The notes under the pieces: generated by a model
The model's database searches: none
What the model saw: the letters and a program-made list of their open reading frames with translations, nothing else
What the model was told of the DNA's origin: nothing
In this document: positions 7,275 to 11,337 of the stretch, piece after piece
How positions within the stretch are numbered: the stretch's first letter is position 1
Layout: the number at the start of each line of letters is the position of its first letter
Program-made: the position numbers and the translations under genes
Assembly (NCBI GenBank): GCA_937895645.1
Contig: CALBKQ010000099.1
Location: forward strand, 1-11,337
Length of the DNA: 11,337 nucleotides
From: an uncultured Clostridia bacterium
Lineage (GTDB): Bacteria > Bacillota > Clostridia > Oscillospirales > Acutalibacteraceae
Reading direction: 5' to 3'

Positions 7275-8567
7275 ATGCTGTTCAAAAACATTTCAATAAT
7301 CAACGAAAATCTTGAAATACAAAAGAATATGTATGTGGGCGTGAAAGACGATAAAATCGACTATATAGGAATCAAAAAACCACAGGAAAACTATGGTGAA
7401 GAATATGATGGTAATGGCAAAGTCCTTTCATCAGGCTTTGTAAATCTTCACACTCATTCCCCAATGACACTTCTTCGTGGTTACGCTGAAAACTTGCCTC
7501 TTGACCGTTGGCTCAACGAGAAAGTTTTTCCATTTGAAGACCGTCTTAACTGCGACCGTGCATACTATGGTACAATGCTTTCAATCGCAGAAATGCTGTC
7601 CTCTGGTACAACTTCATTTACTGATATGTATTTCTTTGGTGATGGTGTAATGAAGGCGGTAATCGACAGTAAAGCAAAAACTAACTTCGGTCGTTCAATC
7701 GTATCTTTTGTTGACGAAGATATTACTAAAAATGATAGATTTCAAGAGGGGATTTACCTTGCTGAAAAATATCATAATATCCAGAATGGAAAAATCAAAA
7801 TTGATATGAGCCTTCACGCAGAATATACAAACAGACTCTCAATAATTCAGCAATTCGGCGAATATACAAACGGTAAGGATTATATCAATCATATTCATTT
7901 GTCAGAAACAAAAGCAGAGCACGAAAACTGTAAAGCAAAATACTGCAAAACTCCTGCTCGTCTTTTCTATGATGCAAAAGTGTTTAACAGCCCTACAATC
8001 CTTGCCCATTGTGTGTGGGTGGAAGAAGAGGATATGGACATTTTTAAGGAAATGGGCGTAACTGTTGCTCATTGTCCTGCAAGTAATATGAAACTTGGCA
8101 GTGGTTTCTGTGATACTTACAAACTTCTTAAAAAAGGTGTAAATATAGGCATCGGTACTGACTCTGCTGCAAGTAATAACGGGCTTGATATTATGCGTGA
8201 AATGTACTTAGCGGCTCTATTGCCAAAAGGTGTTAATAATCAGGCAGATATTGTAACACCACAGGATGTTTATAAAATGGCAACTGTAAATGGCTATAAA
8301 GCACAAGGCAGAAGTGATTGCGGTGTAATTAAGGTTGGCAATAAAGCAGATTTAATTGTACTTGATATGACAACACCTAATATGTACCCTGATTTTGATG
8401 TGCTTAATAATATTGTATATTCTGCAAATAAAAGTAATGTTGTACTCACAATGGTTGACGGTGAAGTGCTTTATAAAGATGGCGAATTTACAACTATTGA
8501 TGTTGAAAGAATGGGTTATGAAGTAAGTAAACTTGTACGCGAAGTAGTAAACGAGGTTAATTCATAA
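7275..8567 (+). CDS. mtaD: 5-methylthioadenosine / S-adenosylhomocysteine deaminase
   Basis: A 430-residue amidohydrolase that deaminates methylthioadenosine, S-adenosylhomocysteine and probably 5'-deoxyadenosine to the inosine forms. The metal ligands of the family are in place: HTH (59-61), HIHLSET (206-212; H208 metal, E211 catalytic), LAHC (243-246; H245) and GTDSAASNN (294-302; D296). H181 in HAEYT fits the substrate-binding histidine, and HCPASNMKLGSG (266-277) is typical of the MtaD/SsnA-like group. The length fits the family. The start is the ATG at 7275, preceded by the GGAG-rich tail of the palindromic repeat. The stop overlaps the start of the nucleoside phosphorylase gene by 1 nt (TAATG), and with mtnA next the assignment to methylthioadenosine salvage is strong. 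Other deaminase substrates such as adenosine cannot be excluded. Confidence 0.92.
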   Translation: MLFKNISIINENLEIQKNMYVGVKDDKIDYIGIKKPQENYGEEYDGNGKVLSSGFVNLHTHSPMTLLRGYAENLPLDRWLNEKVFPFEDRLNCDRAYYGTMLSIAEMLSSGTTSFTDMYFFGDGVMKAVIDSKAKTNFGRSIVSFVDEDITKNDRFQEGIYLAEKYHNIQNGKIKIDMSLHAEYTNRLSIIQQFGEYTNGKDYINHIHLSETKAEHENCKAKYCKTPARLFYDAKVFNSPTILAHCVWVEEEDMDIFKEMGVTVAHCPASNMKLGSGFCDTYKLLKKGVNIGIGTDSAASNNGLDIMREMYLAALLPKGVNNQADIVTPQDVYKMATVNGYKAQGRSDCGVIKVGNKADLIVLDMTTPNMYPDFDVLNNIVYSANKSNVVLTMVDGEVLYKDGEFTTIDVERMGYEVSKLVREVVNEVNS

Positions 8568-9370
8568 TGATAGAAAAAGCAGTTGAATTTATAAAATCAA
8601 AAATTACTGGTGGCTTTGAAATCGGTATTATTTTAGGTAGTGGACTTGGTACATTAGGTGAAAAAATCGCAAATCCTCAATATGTTGATTATGCTGATAT
8701 TCCTGATTTCCCTGTATCTACAGCACCGGGTCATGTGGGCAGATTTGTATTCGGTCAACTTAACGGTAAGAACGTTATGTGTATGCAGGGCAGAATACAT
8801 CTTTACGAGGGTTATGCAGCGGAAAGCGTAGTTATGCCAATCCGCGTAATGAAAATGATGGGCGTTAAAACTCTTATTGTTACAAATGCGGCAGGTGGCA
8901 TTAACGAAAACTTTGAAGTTGGTGATATTATGGTTATTTCTGACCACATCAACTTTACAGGCAGAAATTGTCTTATAGGTAAAAATGATGACCGCTTTGG
9001 TGTCCGTTTTCCTGATATGAGCTTTGGCTATTCACCTGAACTTTCAAAAGTTGCATTTAATTGTGCAAAAAGACTTAATATGAAACTCCAGAAAGGTGTT
9101 TATATCGGTTGCACAGGACCTTCTTACGAAACTCCTGCCGAAATACGTGCGTTCAGAATAATGGGTGCAGACGCAGTAGGTATGTCAACTGTGCAGGAAG
9201 TAATCGCAGCAAACCATTGTGGTATTGATGTTTTAGGATTTTCACTTATTTCAAATAAAGCCGCAGGACTTTCAGGTGAAAGACTTACCGAAGAAGAAGT
9301 CCTTACAATCGGCAGACAAAAAAGTGAAGAAATGCAAACACTCATAACTGAAATTGTAGGTGAAATATAA
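8567..9370 (+). CDS. Purine-nucleoside phosphorylase (6-oxopurine type; likely acts on methylthioinosine/deoxyinosine)
   Basis: A 267-residue trimeric-type (PNP/MTAP family) phosphorylase that splits a purine nucleoside with phosphate to base plus sugar-1-phosphate. Motifs: GSGLG phosphate loop (24-28), APGHVGRF (53-60), MQGRIHLYEGY (73-83), VTNAAGGIN (105-113), GPSYETPAE (184-192; E188 equals E201 of human PNP), and GMSTVQE (205-211). ISNKAAG (228-234) places N230 where human PNP has N243. That Asn reads 6-oxopurines, while adenine-specific MTA phosphorylases carry Asp. This agrees with the deaminase gene upstream: the substrate would be methylthioinosine (or inosine/guanosine), giving hypoxanthine and 5-methylthioribose-1-phosphate for MtnA. 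The GAGGT at 8553-8557 precedes its ATG by nine bases. It overlaps both neighbours by 1 nt. General inosine/guanosine salvage (punA-type) is the alternative role. Confidence 0.92.
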   Translation: MIEKAVEFIKSKITGGFEIGIILGSGLGTLGEKIANPQYVDYADIPDFPVSTAPGHVGRFVFGQLNGKNVMCMQGRIHLYEGYAAESVVMPIRVMKMMGVKTLIVTNAAGGINENFEVGDIMVISDHINFTGRNCLIGKNDDRFGVRFPDMSFGYSPELSKVAFNCAKRLNMKLQKGVYIGCTGPSYETPAEIRAFRIMGADAVGMSTVQEVIAANHCGIDVLGFSLISNKAAGLSGERLTEEEVLTIGRQKSEEMQTLITEIVGEI

Positions 9371-10401
9371 TGTTTCTTAATGGTGCGTCTGTGGGCTTTG
9401 ATACTGTAAATAACAAAGCAGTATTTATTGACCAGACACTTCTGCCAACTGAATACAAAGAGATATCTACCAATGATTATGACGAAATTTATGATGCTAT
9501 AAAGTTTCTCAAAGTCCGAGGTGCACCTGCAATTGGTGTTTTTACTGCTATAAGCCTTGCTGTGCTTATGAATAATAGCAAGTCCGTTACATATGAAAAT
9601 CTTTATTCAGAGTTAAAAGATTATTGCGAACGACTTATTTTATGCAGACCAACTGCCATAAATCTTAAATGGGCAACCGATGAAATGCTTTTAATTGCAG
9701 AAAAAAGCAATAAAGATAATTTCAAAGTAAATCTTACAAATCAAGCTCTTGAAATGATTGAAAATGATATTGCAATTTGTCATAAAATAGGCGAGTACGG
9801 TGCAGAAATCCTTGAAAACTGCAGTTCTATACTCACTCATTGTAACGCAGGCAGACTTGCAACCGTAAAATATGGTACAGCATTAGCACCTGTATATGTA
9901 GCAAAAGAAAATGGTCATAATATGAAAGTTTTTGCAGATGAAACAAGACCACTTTTGCAAGGTGCAAGACTTACTGCATTTGAACTTGCAGAGGCAGATA
10001 TTGATACAACCGTAATTTGCGACAATATGGCATCATATGTTATGAAAAACAGACTTGTAGATGCAGTTCTGGTAGGTTGTGACAGAGTAGCACTTAATGG
10101 CGATACTGCAAATAAGGTTGGCACAAGTGGTGTGGCAATTCTTGCAAAACACTACAACATTCCATTTTACGTGTGTATGCCATTTTCAACATTTGATAAA
10201 AATATAAAATCAGGTGAAGATATTATAATAGAAATGCGTGACGGTAGCGAAATAGGGGAGATGTGGTATGAAAAATCAATGCTTCCACAGAATGCAAAAA
10301 CTCTAAATCCTGCATTTGATGTTACCGACCAGTCACTTATAACAGCATTCATTACCGAAAAAGGCATAATTCATCCTGATGAAATAAAAAAATATATTTA
10401 A
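9370..10401 (+). CDS. mtnA: S-methyl-5-thioribose-1-phosphate isomerase
   Basis: A cytoplasmic aldose-ketose isomerase of 343 residues, the usual MtnA length, in the eIF2B-alpha-like fold. It converts 5-methylthioribose-1-phosphate to 5-methylthioribulose-1-phosphate, and in some organisms the 5-deoxyribose analogue. Motifs: VRGAPAIG (49-56), HCNAG (157-161) with catalytic C158, ADETRPLLQGARLTAFEL (189-206), GCDR (236-239) with catalytic D238, GDTANKVGT (244-252), and NPAFDVT (313-319). C158 and D238 correspond to Cys160 and Asp240 of the Bacillus enzyme. R162 follows the HCNAG loop where many homologues have a small residue. The ATG overlaps the phosphorylase stop by 1 nt (TAATG), so translation is coupled. 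It is the last gene before the terminator. No mtnB, mtnK or aldolase gene lies in the window, so the fate of its product is not shown here. Confidence 0.95.
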   Translation: MFLNGASVGFDTVNNKAVFIDQTLLPTEYKEISTNDYDEIYDAIKFLKVRGAPAIGVFTAISLAVLMNNSKSVTYENLYSELKDYCERLILCRPTAINLKWATDEMLLIAEKSNKDNFKVNLTNQALEMIENDIAICHKIGEYGAEILENCSSILTHCNAGRLATVKYGTALAPVYVAKENGHNMKVFADETRPLLQGARLTAFELAEADIDTTVICDNMASYVMKNRLVDAVLVGCDRVALNGDTANKVGTSGVAILAKHYNIPFYVCMPFSTFDKNIKSGEDIIIEMRDGSEIGEMWYEKSMLPQNAKTLNPAFDVTDQSLITAFITEKGIIHPDEIKKYI

Positions 10402-10407
10402 GTTGTA

Positions 10408-10447
10408 AAATCCCTCATATTTCTCTTGAAATATCGGGGGATTTATT
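10408..10447 (+). terminator. Rho-independent terminator after mtnA
   Basis: Arms 10408-10423 and 10428-10444 pair over about 16 positions (one G-U pair and one bulged base) around a TCTT loop, followed by a short, imperfect T-rich tail (ATTTATT). It begins six bases after the mtnA stop. The tail is weak, so termination may be partial. Confidence 0.7.
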
Positions 10448-10454
10448 GTATAAT
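10426..10454 (+). promoter_or_regulatory. Strong sigma-A-type promoter of the fucO-like gene, nested in the terminator
   Basis: TTGAAA (10426-10431; 5/6) and a perfect TATAAT (10449-10454) are separated by exactly 17 bases, the best promoter in the window. The -35 box lies in the loop and descending arm of the mtnA terminator. A small inverted repeat, GTCAG/CTGAC (10472-10476, 10483-10487), sits in the likely leader before GGAGG (10492-10496). Confidence 0.75.
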
Positions 10455-10505
10455 ATTATTGTTAAATTTTTGTCAGACTGAACTGACTTATGGAGGTAAT
10501 TTATT

Positions 10506-11337
10506 ATGGCAAATCGTTTTGTACTTAACGAAACATCTTATCACGGCAAAGGTGCTATCAGTGCTATTGCTGACGAAATTAAGGCAAGAGGCTTCAAAAA
10601 AGCTTTCGTGTGCTCTGACCCTGACCTTATCAAGTTCGGCGTTACAAAAAAGGTAACAGATATTCTTGATGGTGCTACGAATGAGTCTCTGGTAGACCGT
10701 TATAATCTTGGTAGCATCAAGGATCTTGCAACATTTGGTCAGGAAAAGGTTTTGGAAGAAACTACATTGGCATCTTTGCTTGATGAAGTAACTTATGATC
10801 CTACCGGTGATGGTACATATTATAAAAAGTCCGGTCTTTCTGAAACGTTCTCTGATTATGATGCTAAGAGAGTAAGCGGTATTACATATTCTGTTCCGGA
10901 TACTGTTGCAGCTGATTCTACATATGCGGCAGGAGATAAGATTGTATTAAATGGTGAAGGTACTATTTCCAAAGATGATTTGGAAGAGGCATTTGATTTA
11001 ATTTATGTTACGGACGCAACAAATGGAAACTATTATTACTATACTGACGAAAACGGCAATGCCGTAACTTTGAATAATGATTCCGATGCGGCGGCTTGGG
11101 CAAAGGCACTTGGTAAAGACGGACTTCAGAATTTCCAGGCTAATATGGATGCGGATGGTAATGTATCATTTTCTTTTACACAAGAATTTACTGTTGAAGG
11201 AAATACAACCTATGACGGAACGAATTTCGTAAAAGAAATTACCATTGAAGAAGCATATGGTGTTGATACAACAAAGCCGAATACTACCTATGAATTTATG
11301 GTAGCACCCGATGGCCAGGCGCAAATTACATCTACAA
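10506..11337 (+). CDS. fucO: Chimeric frame: FucO-type lactaldehyde reductase N-terminus joined to unrelated sequence; runs off right edge
   Basis: An open frame of 277 codons with no stop before the window end. The start is an ATG nine bases after GGAGG (10492-10496). Residues 1-57 are clearly the N-terminus of a group III iron-containing alcohol dehydrogenase, FucO/lactaldehyde reductase type: MANRFVLNETSYHGKGA, then DEIKARGFKKAFVCSD and KFGVTKKVTDILDGA. In that family the chain should continue through a short linker to the NAD-binding GGGS motif and later the iron-binding histidines. None of these appears. From about residue 58 the sequence is unrelated, so as shown this cannot be a working dehydrogenase. 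The intact enzyme would reduce a short aldehyde (lactaldehyde, or the aldehyde product of a methylthioadenosine/deoxyadenosine salvage aldolase). The join may be a mis-assembly or a real recombination. Confidence 0.75.
   Translation, partial: MANRFVLNETSYHGKGAISAIADEIKARGFKKAFVCSDPDLIKFGVTKKVTDILDGATNESLVDRYNLGSIKDLATFGQEKVLEETTLASLLDEVTYDPTGDGTYYKKSGLSETFSDYDAKRVSGITYSVPDTVAADSTYAAGDKIVLNGEGTISKDDLEEAFDLIYVTDATNGNYYYYTDENGNAVTLNNDSDAAAWAKALGKDGLQNFQANMDADGNVSFSFTQEFTVEGNTTYDGTNFVKEITIEEAYGVDTTKPNTTYEFMVAPDGQAQITST
10677..11337 (+). other. Unrecognised extracellular-like coding segment after the fucO join
   Basis: About 220 codons in frame with the FucO start. They encode an acidic stretch rich in D, T, N, G and Y, with no Cys and no His, several short beta-type strands, and motifs such as YYYYTDENGNAV and VSFSFTQEFTVEG. 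That composition is usual for exported surface, flagellar or phage structural proteins, but I recognise no family. Codon choice differs from the genes to the left: TTG supplies 5 of 14 leucines here but is rare in mtnA and absent from the FucO part, and GCG and CCG appear more often. The segment may come from another locus or another organism. Confidence 0.6.

Noticed and set aside
7203..7275. SAM, SAH or purine riboswitch before the salvage genes
   Set aside because: The leader is only 72 bases and is filled by the palindromic repeat. No conserved riboswitch core was recognised.
10426..10656. 76-codon plus-strand frame across the terminator and the fucO start
   Set aside because: It begins inside the terminator/promoter and runs out of frame with the conserved FucO N-terminus.

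Overview
The window looks like chromosomal DNA from a low-GC Gram-positive anaerobe of the Clostridia, most like gut Oscillospiraceae/Ruminococcus-type genomes. The evidence is A/T-rich codon choice (CTT, GCA, ACA, GGT), strong GGAGG-type ribosome binding sites, short intergenic gaps, a clostridial-type PRPP synthetase, and a GGGAGG-rich palindromic repeat of a kind I recall from such genomes. The genus is inference.

Left part, minus strand (1-2608): the start of a ribose-phosphate pyrophosphokinase gene running off the left edge, with its own promoter; a manganese-type cation diffusion facilitator with an apparently duplicated C-terminal domain; and a TetR-family regulator whose 3' end overlaps the transporter gene by 20 nt. 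Between the regulator and the next gene is a 194-bp divergent control region with a promoter for each direction and an imperfect palindrome over the regulator's own -35 box.

Middle part, plus strand (2803-7202): a MacB/LolD-type ABC ATPase, a very large FtsX-type permease carrying a roughly 200-residue coiled coil, and a cytoplasmic cyclophilin, spaced as one operon. A 51-bp double-hairpin repeat (7215-7265) follows. Its last bases form the apparent ribosome binding site of the next gene.

Right part, plus strand (7275-10401): three translationally coupled genes (1-nt stop/start overlaps) encode consecutive steps of 5'-methylthioadenosine / 5'-deoxyadenosine salvage by a deamination-first route: MTA/SAH deaminase (mtaD), a 6-oxopurine nucleoside phosphorylase, and methylthioribose-1-phosphate isomerase (mtnA). 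A terminator hairpin after mtnA is interleaved with a strong promoter for the last gene. That gene begins as a FucO-type lactaldehyde reductase, an enzyme that would suit the last step of a 'DHAP shunt' (reducing the aldehyde released by an aldolase). After about 57 codons the reading frame passes, without a stop, into unrelated extracellular-looking sequence with different codon use, which runs off the right edge. This is either an assembly chimera or a real recombination.

There is no gene-free stretch longer than 300 bases. I saw no tRNA, rRNA, CRISPR array, insertion sequence or recognisable riboswitch.
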